The notes under the pieces were generated by a model. The model was given only the letters and a program-made list of their open reading frames with translations, did not search any database and was not told the origin of the DNA. The position numbers and the translations under genes are program-made. Shown here piece after piece: positions 53,138-62,110 of a stretch of 64,000 nucleotides of DNA (positions within the stretch are counted from its first letter, which is position 1; each line of letters opens with the position of its first letter). The stretch spans positions 193,790-257,789 of the forward strand of contig NZ_FQYU01000005.1 in assembly GCF_900141855.1 (NCBI RefSeq), given 5' to 3'. Source of the DNA: Pseudozobellia thermophila. Its GTDB lineage: Bacteria > Bacteroidota > Bacteroidia > Flavobacteriales > Flavobacteriaceae.

Positions 53138-53164
53138 AGTCCGTTAGAAATAGCGGACTTTTTT
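53138..53164 (+). terminator. GNRA-capped hairpin with U-tract at the tRNA-tuf transcription start
   Basis: Nine-pair stem AGTCCGTTA (53138-53146) and TAGCGGACT (53151-53159), one of them a T-G wobble, closed by GAAA and followed by TTTTTT. It begins 2 nt after the -7 element and so within or at the transcript 5' end. It looks like an intrinsic terminator or a 5' cap-like hairpin. Confidence 0.7.
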
Positions 53165-53187
53165 ATGCTTCAAAAAGCATTGAAAAT

Positions 53188-53261
53188 GCCGATGTAGCTC
53201 AGCTGGCTAGAGCAGCTGATTTGTAATCAGCAGGTCGTGGGTTCGAGTCCCTCCATCGGCT
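53188..53261 (+). tRNA. tRNA-Thr (TGT)
   Basis: 74 nt cloverleaf. Acceptor GCCGATG pairs with CATCGGC, anticodon loop TTTGTAA with anticodon TGT, T arm GTTCGAG. CCA not encoded. First of four tRNAs before tuf. Confidence 0.96.
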
Positions 53262-53348
53262 CAAAACATCAGGAATTACGCAGTTTTTCCGATGGGTGTC
53301 CGGCAAGGTTCGATCGGGCGGTAAGAAGGAAATATTGAAATAAGGCTA

Positions 53349-53430
<82 letters not shown>

Positions 53431-53526
53431 CTGATTTGAGATCGGTTCTCAAATTTGTGTCGGTGTTCCGGAACAGGACGATTTTTTTTTGGAATGTCGA
53501 TTTGAAATGTTGAAATGTTTAAAAAT

Positions 53527-53599
53527 GCGGGAGTAGCTCAGTTGGTAGAGCGTCAGCCTTCCAAGCTGAATGTCGCCGGTTCGAACCCGGTCTCCCGCT
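53527..53599 (+). tRNA. tRNA-Gly (TCC)
   Basis: 73 nt. Acceptor GCGGGAG pairs with CTCCCGC, anticodon loop CTTCCAA with anticodon TCC, T loop TTCGAAC. No encoded CCA. Confidence 0.96.
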
Positions 53600-53606
53600 C
53601 AAAATA

Positions 53607-53640
53607 AAATGGCGGTCGCGCCATTTCCTGCGAAGGCAGG
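53607..53640 (+). repeat. Tandem hairpins between tRNA-Gly and tRNA-Thr
   Basis: Two adjacent stem-loops: AAATGGCG with CGCCATTT (53607-53626), and CCTGC-GAAG-GCAGG (53627-53640), followed by a T-run. Could be an RNase processing site, a partial terminator, or a REP-like intergenic element. Confidence 0.5.
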
Positions 53641-53689
53641 CATCTCTTCCTTTTTTAGTTGTGGGGGATGAAGATATTAAACACTTTAC

Positions 53690-53761
53690 GCCGACGTAGC
53701 TCAGGGGTAGAGCGTTTCCTTGGTAAGGAAGAGGTCACGGGTTCAATTCCCGTCGTTGGCT
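53690..53761 (+). tRNA. tRNA-Thr (GGT)
   Basis: 72 nt. Acceptor GCCGACG pairs with CGTTGGC (one G-T pair), anticodon loop TTGGTAA with anticodon GGT. No encoded CCA. Last tRNA before tuf. Confidence 0.96.
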
Positions 53762-53816
53762 CAACGAAGGCATTATTTGTACACTAATATATAACTAAGA
53801 TTAAAATTCATTAAAA

Positions 53817-55004
53817 ATGGCAAAGGAAACTTTTGATCGTTCCAAACCGCACTTGAATATAGGTACTATTGGACACGTGGATCACGGTAAAACAACATTG
53901 ACAGCGGCAATTACTACGGTATTGGCCAATGCTGGTCTTTCTGAACTTAGAAGTTTTGATTCTATCGATAATGCTCCTGAAGAGAAAGAAAGGGGTATTA
54001 CCATCAATACGTCCCACGTAGAGTATCAAACGGCCAACCGTCACTACGCACACGTTGACTGTCCTGGTCACGCGGATTACGTAAAGAACATGGTTACCGG
54101 TGCGGCCCAGATGGACGGTGCTATCTTGGTTGTTGCTGCAACCGATGGTCCAATGCCACAAACCCGTGAGCACATCCTATTAGGTCGTCAGGTTGGTATT
54201 CCAAGAATCGTTGTGTTCTTGAACAAAGTTGACATGGTCGACGATGAGGAGTTGTTGGAGCTTGTTGAGATGGAAGTAAGGGAATTGCTTTCTTTCTACG
54301 AGTACGACGGTGATAACGGTCCTGTAATTGCCGGTTCTGCCCTAGGTGCACTTAACGGTGAGCAAAAGTGGGTCGATACCGTAATGGAGTTGATGGATGC
54401 CGTTGATAACTGGATCGAATTGCCTCAAAGGGACGTTGATAAGGATTTCTTGATGCCTGTTGAGGACGTGTTCACTATCACAGGTCGTGGTACCGTTGCT
54501 ACAGGTCGTATCGAAACAGGTGTTGCCAATACTGGTGACGCGGTTGATATCATCGGTATGGGTGCCGAGAAGTTGACTTCCACTATTACGGGTGTTGAAA
54601 TGTTCCGTAAGATCTTGGACAGGGGTGAGGCCGGTGATAACGTAGGTATCCTTTTGAGGGGTATTGAAAAATCGGACATCAAAAGGGGTATGGTAATCTG
54701 TAAGCCAGGTTCCGTTACACCACACGCCAAATTCGAGGCTGAGGTTTATATCCTTAAGAAAGAAGAAGGTGGTCGTCACACACCATTCCATAACAACTAC
54801 CGTCCACAGTTCTACGTAAGGACAACGGATGTAACTGGTAACATCAGCCTTCCTAGCGGGGTTGAGATGGTTATGCCAGGTGATAACTTGACAATTACCG
54901 TTGATTTGATTCAGCCAATCGCATTGAGTGTGGGTCTTCGTTTCGCCATCCGTGAAGGTGGTAGAACCGTTGGTGCTGGTCAGGTTACCAAGATTCTAGA
55001 TTAA
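53817..55004 (+). CDS. tuf: Elongation factor Tu
   Basis: 395-residue translation GTPase delivering aminoacyl-tRNA to the ribosome. G1 [10 protein letters not shown]2/switch [16 protein letters not shown]3 DCPGHADY, G4 NKVD, G5 GSALGAL. Domains 2 and 3 follow. The codon choice is visibly biased (highly expressed gene), and the GC content seems lower than in flanking genes. Placed after four tRNAs and before tRNA-Trp, as in most bacteria. Confidence 0.99.
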   Translation: MAKETFDRSKPHLNIGTIGHVDHGKTTLTAAITTVLANAGLSELRSFDSIDNAPEEKERGITINTSHVEYQTANRHYAHVDCPGHADYVKNMVTGAAQMDGAILVVAATDGPMPQTREHILLGRQVGIPRIVVFLNKVDMVDDEELLELVEMEVRELLSFYEYDGDNGPVIAGSALGALNGEQKWVDTVMELMDAVDNWIELPQRDVDKDFLMPVEDVFTITGRGTVATGRIETGVANTGDAVDIIGMGAEKLTSTITGVEMFRKILDRGEAGDNVGILLRGIEKSDIKRGMVICKPGSVTPHAKFEAEVYILKKEEGGRHTPFHNNYRPQFYVRTTDVTGNISLPSGVEMVMPGDNLTITVDLIQPIALSVGLRFAIREGGRTVGAGQVTKILD

Positions 55005-55028
55005 TTTTTATAAGATAGTATAAATTGC

Positions 55029-55064
55029 TTTAAGGGTGTCCTTCATATGTTGGACACCTTTAAA
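55029..55064 (+). terminator. Hairpin between tuf and tRNA-Trp
   Basis: Arms TTTAAGGGTGTCC (55029-55041) and GGACACCTTTAAA (55052-55064), 13 bp with one G-U wobble, loop TTCATATGTT. No clear U-tract follows, so it may be a 3'-stabilising or processing hairpin separating tuf from the tRNA-secE transcript. Confidence 0.6.
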
Positions 55065-55075
55065 TGCAATTATAA

Positions 55076-55151
55076 ACGGGTGTAGCTCAGTTGGTAGAGC
55101 ACTGGTCTCCAAAACCAGGTGTCGGGAGTTCGAGTCTCTCCTCCCGTGCCA
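55076..55151 (+). tRNA. tRNA-Trp (CCA)
   Basis: Cloverleaf with anticodon loop CTCCAAA, anticodon CCA; D arm GCTCAG...GAGC; T loop TTCGAGT. The 3' CCA is encoded (55149-55151), unlike the other tRNAs here. The acceptor ACGGGTG against CTCCCGT leaves a T-T mismatch at position 6-67. Confidence 0.94.
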
Positions 55152-55162
55152 AATACAATAGT

Positions 55163-55351
55163 ATGTTGACGTATATTAAAGAATCTATAGAAGAGCTTCG
55201 TAACAACGTTACCCTGCCTTCCAAGGCCGAGTCTTCTAATCTGATGGTAATCGTTGCCGTGTTTTCGATCTTGTTCGCATTGGCGACATGGGGCGTAGAT
55301 ACCGTGTTCAGTAAATTGGTACAATTATATTTCAACAACATCTTAAACTAA
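55163..55351 (+). CDS. secE: Preprotein translocase subunit SecE
   Basis: 62 residues from the ATG at 55163, starting MLTYIKESIEELRNNVTLP with one transmembrane helix (about 27-50). The longer frame that begins at 55091 translates the tRNA-Trp gene and is not real. SecE clamps the SecYEG channel. The single-helix short form is usual. It lies 11 nt after tRNA-Trp and 16 nt before nusG. Confidence 0.94.
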   Translation: MLTYIKESIEELRNNVTLPSKAESSNLMVIVAVFSILFALATWGVDTVFSKLVQLYFNNILN

Positions 55352-55367
55352 AGCAAAAGCAATCGCT

Positions 55368-55919
55368 ATGTCAGAAGTATTGGAAAAGAAGTGGTATGTG
55401 GTGCGTGCTGTCAGTGGCCAAGAGAATAAGATCAAGGGGTACATTGAGAGTGAGGTCGAAAGACATGGCTTTTCCGATTATTTGGAGGATGTTTTGGTTC
55501 CCACTGAAAAAGTGGTTCAGATTCGAAATGGAAAGAAGGTAAACAAGGAACGTGTTTATTTTCCGGGATATATTATGGTAAAGGCCAACTTGGGTGGTGA
55601 GATGATCCATATCATCAGGTCCATTACCAATGTAATCGGCTTTTTGGGTGAAACCAAGGGGGGTGATCCCGTACCCTTGCGTAAGTCCGAAGTCAACCGA
55701 ATGCTCGGCAAGGCCGACGAGCTTGCCGTTACCACCGATAGTGTGGCGATACCGTTTACCCACGGTGAAACCGTCAAGGTAATCGACGGGCCTTTCAACG
55801 GGTTCAACGGTACGGTCGAAAAGATCAATGAGGAAAAGCGCAAGCTTGAGGTTATGGTGAAGATTTTCGGAAGAAAGACACCGTTGGAGCTCAGCTATAT
55901 GCAAGTAGAGAAAATATAA
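55368..55919 (+). CDS. nusG: Transcription termination/antitermination factor NusG
   Basis: 183 residues. NGN domain (about 8-115; WYVVRAVSGQENKIKGYIE, VYFPGYIMVK) binds RNA polymerase, and a KOW domain (about 130-180; GETVKVIDGPFNGFNGTVEKIN) contacts S10 or Rho. Central gene of secE-nusG-rplK, with normal spacing. Confidence 0.97.
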   Translation: MSEVLEKKWYVVRAVSGQENKIKGYIESEVERHGFSDYLEDVLVPTEKVVQIRNGKKVNKERVYFPGYIMVKANLGGEMIHIIRSITNVIGFLGETKGGDPVPLRKSEVNRMLGKADELAVTTDSVAIPFTHGETVKVIDGPFNGFNGTVEKINEEKRKLEVMVKIFGRKTPLELSYMQVEKI

Positions 55920-55986
55920 TTTTGAGTGTTACATATTTAAGTTGTGTTGCTTCCAATTTGATGCAACTTTAATTTAATTCTAAACA

Positions 55987-56424
55987 ATGGCAAAAGAAGT
56001 AGGTAAAGTAGTTAAACTACAAGTTAGGGGAGGTGCAGCGAATCCATCGCCACCGGTTGGACCCGCCTTAGGTGCTGCCGGCGTTAACATCATGGAGTTC
56101 TGTAAGCAGTTCAATGCGCGTACGCAGGACAAACAGGGCAAGGTATTGCCTGTTGTTATCACCGTCTACAAGGACAAGTCATTCGACTTTGTCGTTAAAA
56201 CACCACCGGCGGCCGTTCAATTGATGGAAGCAGCTAAGATTAAAAAAGGATCTGGCGAACCTAACCGTGTAAAATCAGGTAACGTTACTTGGGACCAAGT
56301 TAAGGCCATAGCCGAAGACAAGATGGCCGACCTTAATGCATTTACCATAGAGTCGGCCATGAGTATGGTCGCCGGTACAGCAAGGTCTATGGGGTTGAAG
56401 GTAGCAGGTAAACGACCTTTTTAA
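55987..56424 (+). CDS. rplK: 50S ribosomal protein L11
   Basis: 145 residues starting [17 protein letters not shown]-terminal domain with [26 protein letters not shown]-terminal rRNA-binding domain with [20 protein letters not shown]. Part of the GTPase-associated centre. Starts 67 nt after nusG. Confidence 0.98.
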   Translation: MAKEVGKVVKLQVRGGAANPSPPVGPALGAAGVNIMEFCKQFNARTQDKQGKVLPVVITVYKDKSFDFVVKTPPAAVQLMEAAKIKKGSGEPNRVKSGNVTWDQVKAIAEDKMADLNAFTIESAMSMVAGTARSMGLKVAGKRPF

Positions 56425-56444
56425 AATCTTAAAAAGCAATTTAA

Positions 56445-57134
56445 ATGGCAAAGTTAACAAAGAAACAAAAAGAGGCTCTCGCCAAGATTGATAGGGATAA
56501 GTTGTATTCCATCAATGAGGGTGCCGCTTTGGTAAAGGATATTACCAATGTGAATTTCGACGCTTCCGTCGATTTGGCGGTGCGTTTGGGCGTTGATCCC
56601 AGAAAGGCCAATCAAATGGTGCGCGGGGTGGTGACACTTCCCCACGGTACGGGTAAGGACGTAAAGGTTTTGGCCTTGGTTACGCCCGATAAGGAAGCGG
56701 AGGCCACGGAGGCTGGTGCCGATTATGTTGGATTGGACGAATATTTGGATAAGATCAAGGGCGGTTGGACCGATGTTGATGTCATCATCACCATGCCTAG
56801 CGTTATGGGTAAATTGGGTCCCTTGGGACGTATTTTGGGGCCTAGGGGTCTTATGCCCAATCCAAAGACAGGAACGGTTACCATGGATGTCGCCAAGGCG
56901 GTATCCGACGTAAAGGCCGGTAAGATCGATTTTAAGGTAGATAAGACGGGTATTGTCCATGCCGCTATTGGCAAGGTATCTTTCTCTGCCGATAAAATAG
57001 CCGAAAACGCAAAAGAGCTTATCGATACCTTGGTAAAGATGAAACCTGCCGCGGCAAAAGGTGTCTATATGAAGAGTGTCTTTATGTCCAGCACCATGAG
57101 CCCTAGCGTTCAATTGGATCCAAAAACAGTTTAA
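56445..57134 (+). CDS. rplA: 50S ribosomal protein L1
   Basis: 229 residues, [18 protein letters not shown], with the conserved core [18 protein letters not shown] and the RNA-contacting region [16 protein letters not shown]. Forms the L1 stalk. In many bacteria L1 represses its own operon (rplKA); no obvious L1-binding mimic was identified here by eye. Starts 20 nt after rplK. Confidence 0.98.
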   Translation: MAKLTKKQKEALAKIDRDKLYSINEGAALVKDITNVNFDASVDLAVRLGVDPRKANQMVRGVVTLPHGTGKDVKVLALVTPDKEAEATEAGADYVGLDEYLDKIKGGWTDVDVIITMPSVMGKLGPLGRILGPRGLMPNPKTGTVTMDVAKAVSDVKAGKIDFKVDKTGIVHAAIGKVSFSADKIAENAKELIDTLVKMKPAAAKGVYMKSVFMSSTMSPSVQLDPKTV

Positions 57135-57162
57135 TCGAACTGGGTAGTTCAAAATTTACAGT

Positions 57163-57678
57163 ATGACAAGAGAAGAAAAAGCAAACGTAATACAGGATTT
57201 GACTTCGCAGTTGGCCGATAATTCTACCATTTATTTGGCGGATATTTCGGGGTTGAACGCTTCACAGACTTCAGATTTGAGAAGGGCGGCCTTTAAGGCC
57301 AATGTGAAATTGGCGGTAGTCAAGAACACCTTGCTTGCAAAGGCAATGGAAGCTTCCGATAAGGAATTCGGCGAACTTCCCGAAGTGCTTAAGGGAAGTA
57401 CATCCTTAATGTTCTCCGAGGTGGGCAACGCCCCTGCCAAATTGATCAAGAGTTTCCGAAAAAAATCGGAGAAACCTTTATTGAAAGGTGCTTTTGTAGA
57501 AGAAGCAGTCTATATCGGTGATGAGAATTTGGATGCCTTGGTAAGCATCAAGTCCAAGGAAGAGGTTATCGGCGATATCATTGGATTGTTGCAATCCCCA
57601 GCCAAAAACGTTATTTCCGGACTTAAATCCGGTGGTGGCAAATTGGCCGGCATTCTTAAAACATTATCAGAAAAATAA
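57163..57678 (+). CDS. rplJ: 50S ribosomal protein L10
   Basis: 171 residues, MTREEKANVIQDLTSQLADN, with the L10 motif VVKNTLLAKAMEAS and the C-terminal helix (VISGLKSGGGKLAGILKTLSEK) that anchors L7/L12 dimers. Only 28 nt separate it from rplA, so there is no room for a long L10 leader of the Gram-positive type. Confidence 0.97.
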   Translation: MTREEKANVIQDLTSQLADNSTIYLADISGLNASQTSDLRRAAFKANVKLAVVKNTLLAKAMEASDKEFGELPEVLKGSTSLMFSEVGNAPAKLIKSFRKKSEKPLLKGAFVEEAVYIGDENLDALVSIKSKEEVIGDIIGLLQSPAKNVISGLKSGGGKLAGILKTLSEK

Positions 57679-57726
57679 GTACGCACTAAACTAAGTATAT
57701 TTAAAATTTTATTAAACGATAGAAAA

Positions 57727-58107
57727 ATGGCAGATTTAAAAGAATTCGCAGAACAGTTGGTAAACTTGACCGTAAAAGAGGTAAACGAGTTGGCCGATAT
57801 ATTAAAAGATGAGTATGGTATCGAGCCTGCCGCCGCTGCAGTAGCAGTTGCCGCCGGTGCCGGTGGAGGTGATGCCGGTGAGGCAGCCGAGGAGAAGTCG
57901 GAATTTGACGTAATCTTGAAAGCTCCAGGTGCTTCTAAACTTGCAGTTGTCAAATTGGTTAAGGAATTGACAGGTCTTGGCTTGAAAGATGCCAAGGATA
58001 TTGTTGATAGCGCGCCAAAGGCAGTTAAGGAAGGTGTTGCCAAGGACGAAGCCGAAGGTATCAAAAAATCATTGGAAGAAGCAGGAGCAGAAGTTGAGCT
58101 TAAATAA
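57727..58107 (+). CDS. rplL: 50S ribosomal protein L7/L12
   Basis: 126 residues. N-terminal dimerisation helices, an Ala/Gly-rich hinge ([18 protein letters not shown]) and the C-terminal factor-binding domain [35 protein letters not shown]. Present in several copies on each ribosome stalk. Followed by a structured intergenic region before rpoB. Confidence 0.98.
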   Translation: MADLKEFAEQLVNLTVKEVNELADILKDEYGIEPAAAAVAVAAGAGGGDAGEAAEEKSEFDVILKAPGASKLAVVKLVKELTGLGLKDAKDIVDSAPKAVKEGVAKDEAEGIKKSLEEAGAEVELK

Positions 58108-58128
58108 TAGCAGCAACCATAGCACTGT

Positions 58129-58170
58129 GTTTAGGTCTTTTTTCGTCTCTTGACGGAATTGGACCTAAAC
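58129..58170 (+). terminator. Structured attenuator-like hairpin between rplL and rpoB
   Basis: Outer stem GTTTAGGTC (58129-58137) and GACCTAAAC (58162-58170), 3-nt internal loops, inner stem TTTCGTC (58141-58147) and GACGGAA (58152-58158), loop TCTT, then TTGTTTTTAT. It could attenuate transcription into rpoBC, like the attenuator in the E. coli rpl-rpo operon. Confidence 0.7.
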
Positions 58171-58262
58171 TTGTTTTTATATTAAATACGTATGTGAAGT
58201 AGCATACCACCATTATAGCCTACGCAATTTTAGAGTATTCACGTTCAAAACACTGTCCATAG

Positions 58263-61200
58263 ATGTTCACACAACAGACTGAGAGAATAAATTTTGCATC
58301 CGCTAAGAACACGCCGGAATACCCGGATTTCTTGGACATTCAGATCAAGTCTTTTCAAGATTTTTTTCAACTTGAGACCAAATCTGACGAAAGGGGTGAC
58401 GAAGGTTTGTACAATACCTTCCAGGAAAACTTCCCGATTACGGACACCCGAAACCAGTTCGTACTTGAATTTTTAGATTATTTTATTGATCCTCCCAGGT
58501 ATTCGATCCAAGAATGTATCGAGCGCGGGTTGACCTATAGTGTACCCTTAAAGGCACGTTTAAAACTGTACTGTACCGATCCCGAGCACGAAGATTTCGA
58601 GACTATCGTACAAGACGTGTATTTAGGTACCATTCCTTATATGACTCCCAGTGGAACATTTGTCATCAATGGTGCCGAAAGGGTCGTCGTATCGCAATTG
58701 CACCGTTCCCCAGGGGTTTTCTTCGGACAATCTTTTCACGCGAACGGAACAAAACTTTACTCTGCAAGGGTTATACCGTTCAAAGGATCATGGATAGAAT
58801 TTGCAACGGATATCAATGGCGTTATGTACGCCTATATTGATAGAAAGAAAAAATTACCGGTTACTACCTTGTTCAGGGCCATTGGCTTTGAACGGGACAA
58901 GGATATCCTTGAAATCTTCGACCTCTCCGAAGAGGTAAAGGTGTCAAAGGCCGGATTGAAAAAAGTATTGGGCCGAAAATTGGCCGCTAGGGTGTTGAAC
59001 ACCTGGCACGAAGATTTTGTCGATGAAGACACCGGTGAGGTGGTTTCCATCGAGCGTAACGAAATTATCTTGGACCGCGATACCGTTCTTGAAAAGGAAC
59101 ATATCGACGAAATACTTGATGCCGACGTAAAAACCATTCTTCTGCATAAGGAAAATAATGCGCAGTCCGATTATGCCATTATTCACAATACGCTACAAAA
59201 AGACCCCACGAACTCCGAAAAGGAGGCCGTGGAGCATATCTATCGTCAATTGAGAAACGCCGAGCCGCCCGATGAGGAGACCGCAAGGGGAATCATTGAC
59301 AAATTGTTCTTCTCCGACCAACGTTACAACCTAGGTGAGGTGGGGCGTTACCGAATGAACAAGAAATTGGGTCTTGATATCGGAATGGACAAACAGGTTT
59401 TGACCAAGGAAGATATCATTACCATTATCAAATATTTGATCGAGCTTATTAATTCAAAAGCCGAGATCGATGATATCGACCACCTTTCCAACCGTCGTGT
59501 TAGAACGGTAGGTGAACAACTGTCCTCCCAATTTGGGGTGGGGCTTGCCCGTATGGCACGAACCATCCGTGAGCGTATGAACGTTCGCGACAACGAGGTG
59601 TTTACCCCTATCGATTTGATCAATGCGAAGACGCTTTCTTCCGTGATCAATTCGTTCTTCGGTACCAACCAGTTATCGCAGTTCATGGATCAAACGAATC
59701 CATTGGCCGAGATTACCCACAAAAGAAGGTTGTCGGCTTTAGGGCCTGGTGGACTTTCAAGGGAGCGGGCAGGTTTCGAGGTTCGTGACGTTCACTATAC
59801 GCATTACGGAAGGCTTTGTCCGATTGAAACACCTGAAGGTCCGAACATTGGTCTGATTTCATCACTTTCGGTATTTGCCAAGGTGAACCCTATGGGCTTC
59901 TTGGAAACACCCTACCGAAAAGTGGTGGATAGCAAGGTCGATACCGAAAACTATACCTATTTGAGTGCCGAGGAGGAAGAGGGAATGAAAATCGCCCAGG
60001 CGAACATCCCCCTAAAGGAAGACGGACAAATAGATGCCGATAAGGTAATTGCACGGGAAGAAGGTGATTTCCCTGTGGTAGATCCAAGTGAAATTAACTA
60101 TACCGATGTTGCACCCAACCAGATCGCATCGATCTCAGCATCCTTGATTCCCTTCTTGGAACACGATGATGCGAACCGTGCGTTGATGGGATCCAACATG
60201 ATGCGCCAAGCCGTTCCCTTGTTGAGACCGGAGTCGCCTATCGTGGGTACGGGTCTTGAACGTCAAGTGGCATCGGACTCAAGGGTATTGATCAATGCCG
60301 AGGGCGACGGGGTCGTCGAATATGTCGACGCCAAGAAAATTACGGTAAAATACGACAGGACCGACGCCGAACGCCTAATAAGCTTTGACGACGATTCCAA
60401 AACCTATAACCTGGTCAAGTTTAGAAAAACCAACCAAGGTACGAGTATCAACCTGAAGCCTATCGTCAAGAAAGGCGACAAGGTCAAGAAAGGCCAAGTG
60501 CTTTGCGAAGGCTATGCCACCGAAAAAGGGGAATTGGCCTTGGGCCGTAACCTTACCGTGGCCTTCATGCCTTGGAAGGGCTACAACTTTGAGGATGCGA
60601 TCGTAATCTCCGAAAAGGTGGTCAGGGAAGATATCTTTACCTCCATCCACGTCGACGAATACTCTTTAGAGGTTCGCGATACTAAGTTGGGTGCCGAGGA
60701 ATTGACCCACGATATCCCCAACGTTTCCGAGGAAGCGACCAAGGATTTGGACGAGAACGGTATGATCCGAATCGGTGCCGAAGTAAAACCTGGCGATATC
60801 TTGATCGGTAAGATTACCCCTAAGGGAGAATCGGATCCGACCCCCGAGGAAAAACTGCTTAGGGCGATCTTCGGTGATAAGGCCGGTGATGTAAAGGATG
60901 CTTCCTTGAAAGCCTCCCCTTCATTGCGCGGGGTGGTCATCGACAAGAAGTTGTTCTCCAGATCGGTTAAGGATAAGCGCAAGCGTTCCGAAGACAAGGA
61001 AGAACTGAACAAGCTTGAGCTGGAGTACGAAGTGAAGTTCCAAGAATTGAAGGATATTCTTATTGAAAAACTGTTCACTTTGGTCAACGGCAAGACCTCC
61101 CAAGGTGTTTTGAACGATTTGGGAGAGGAAGTTTTGCCCAAGGGCAAGAAGTATACCTTAAAGATGTTGAATTCCGTTGACGATTTCGCCCACTTGGTCG

Positions 61201-62072
61201 GAGGAAGTTGGACAACGGACAAGGAAACCAATACGGCCGTAGCCAACCTATTGCACAACTATAAGATCAAGTTGAACGACCTTCAGGGGAACCTTAGAAG
61301 GGACAAGTTCACAATTTCTGTAGGTGACGAGTTGCCGGCAGGTATAATGAAGCTGGCCAAGGTGTACATCGCCAAGAAACGTAAGTTGAAGGTGGGCGAT
61401 AAAATGGCGGGACGTCACGGTAACAAGGGTATCGTATCCCGAATTGTACGTCAAGAGGACATGCCTTTCTTGGAAGACGGTACGCCCGTCGATATCGTAT
61501 TGAACCCATTGGGTGTACCATCGCGTATGAACATCGGTCAGATCTATGAGACTGTATTGGGTTGGGCCGGTCTTAAACTGGGCAAAAAATTCGCCACTCC
61601 TATTTTTGACGGGGCTTCCCTCGATGAGATCAACCAGTATACCGACGAGGCGGGAATACCAAGGTTTGGCCATACCTATCTTTATGATGGGGGTACCGGT
61701 CAGCGTTTCGACCAACCTGCTACCGTGGGGGTCATCTATATGCTGAAACTCGGTCACATGGTCGACGATAAGATGCACGCACGTTCTATCGGACCCTACT
61801 CGTTGATCACACAACAGCCTCTTGGAGGTAAGGCACAGTTCGGTGGCCAGCGTTTTGGGGAAATGGAAGTTTGGGCCTTGGAAGCCTATGGGGCTTCGGC
61901 CACGCTACGTGAGATATTGACCGTTAAGTCGGATGATGTTATCGGTAGGGCCAAGACCTACGAATCCATCGTTAAGGGCGAAACCATGCCAGAACCCGGT
62001 TTACCGGAATCTTTCAATGTACTGATGCACGAACTTAAAGGTTTGGGCTTGGATATACGATTGGAAGAATAG
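58263..62072 (+). CDS. rpoB: DNA-directed RNA polymerase subunit beta
   Basis: 1269 residues. Conserved regions in order: the N-terminal lobe; the rifampicin region [56 protein letters not shown]; the active-site Lys region [22 protein letters not shown] (here [11 protein letters not shown]); and the C-terminal clamp segment [17 protein letters not shown]. The rifampicin-binding positions look wild type (Gln, Asp, His, Ser present). The start [13 protein letters not shown] at 58263 lies 155 bp after rplL. Confidence 0.99.
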   Translation: MFTQQTERINFASAKNTPEYPDFLDIQIKSFQDFFQLETKSDERGDEGLYNTFQENFPITDTRNQFVLEFLDYFIDPPRYSIQECIERGLTYSVPLKARLKLYCTDPEHEDFETIVQDVYLGTIPYMTPSGTFVINGAERVVVSQLHRSPGVFFGQSFHANGTKLYSARVIPFKGSWIEFATDINGVMYAYIDRKKKLPVTTLFRAIGFERDKDILEIFDLSEEVKVSKAGLKKVLGRKLAARVLNTWHEDFVDEDTGEVVSIERNEIILDRDTVLEKEHIDEILDADVKTILLHKENNAQSDYAIIHNTLQKDPTNSEKEAVEHIYRQLRNAEPPDEETARGIIDKLFFSDQRYNLGEVGRYRMNKKLGLDIGMDKQVLTKEDIITIIKYLIELINSKAEIDDIDHLSNRRVRTVGEQLSSQFGVGLARMARTIRERMNVRDNEVFTPIDLINAKTLSSVINSFFGTNQLSQFMDQTNPLAEITHKRRLSALGPGGLSRERAGFEVRDVHYTHYGRLCPIETPEGPNIGLISSLSVFAKVNPMGFLETPYRKVVDSKVDTENYTYLSAEEEEGMKIAQANIPLKEDGQIDADKVIAREEGDFPVVDPSEINYTDVAPNQIASISASLIPFLEHDDANRALMGSNMMRQAVPLLRPESPIVGTGLERQVASDSRVLINAEGDGVVEYVDAKKITVKYDRTDAERLISFDDDSKTYNLVKFRKTNQGTSINLKPIVKKGDKVKKGQVLCEGYATEKGELALGRNLTVAFMPWKGYNFEDAIVISEKVVREDIFTSIHVDEYSLEVRDTKLGAEELTHDIPNVSEEATKDLDENGMIRIGAEVKPGDILIGKITPKGESDPTPEEKLLRAIFGDKAGDVKDASLKASPSLRGVVIDKKLFSRSVKDKRKRSEDKEELNKLELEYEVKFQELKDILIEKLFTLVNGKTSQGVLNDLGEEVLPKGKKYTLKMLNSVDDFAHLVGGSWTTDKETNTAVANLLHNYKIKLNDLQGNLRRDKFTISVGDELPAGIMKLAKVYIAKKRKLKVGDKMAGRHGNKGIVSRIVRQEDMPFLEDGTPVDIVLNPLGVPSRMNIGQIYETVLGWAGLKLGKKFATPIFDGASLDEINQYTDEAGIPRFGHTYLYDGGTGQRFDQPATVGVIYMLKLGHMVDDKMHARSIGPYSLITQQPLGGKAQFGGQRFGEMEVWALEAYGASATLREILTVKSDDVIGRAKTYESIVKGETMPEPGLPESFNVLMHELKGLGLDIRLEE

Positions 62073-62110
62073 TTAAGAACATACATTATAATACAGTAGC
62101 ATAGTACATT

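Noticed and set aside
55070-55341. Two minus-strand ORFs covering tRNA-Trp and secE
   Set aside because: Their apparent conservation (TRPDTWF-like words) is the well-known false translation of a tRNA complement.
60581-61258. 225-codon minus-strand ORF inside rpoB
   Set aside because: Ser- and Leu-rich antisense of the conserved beta subunit with no independent features.
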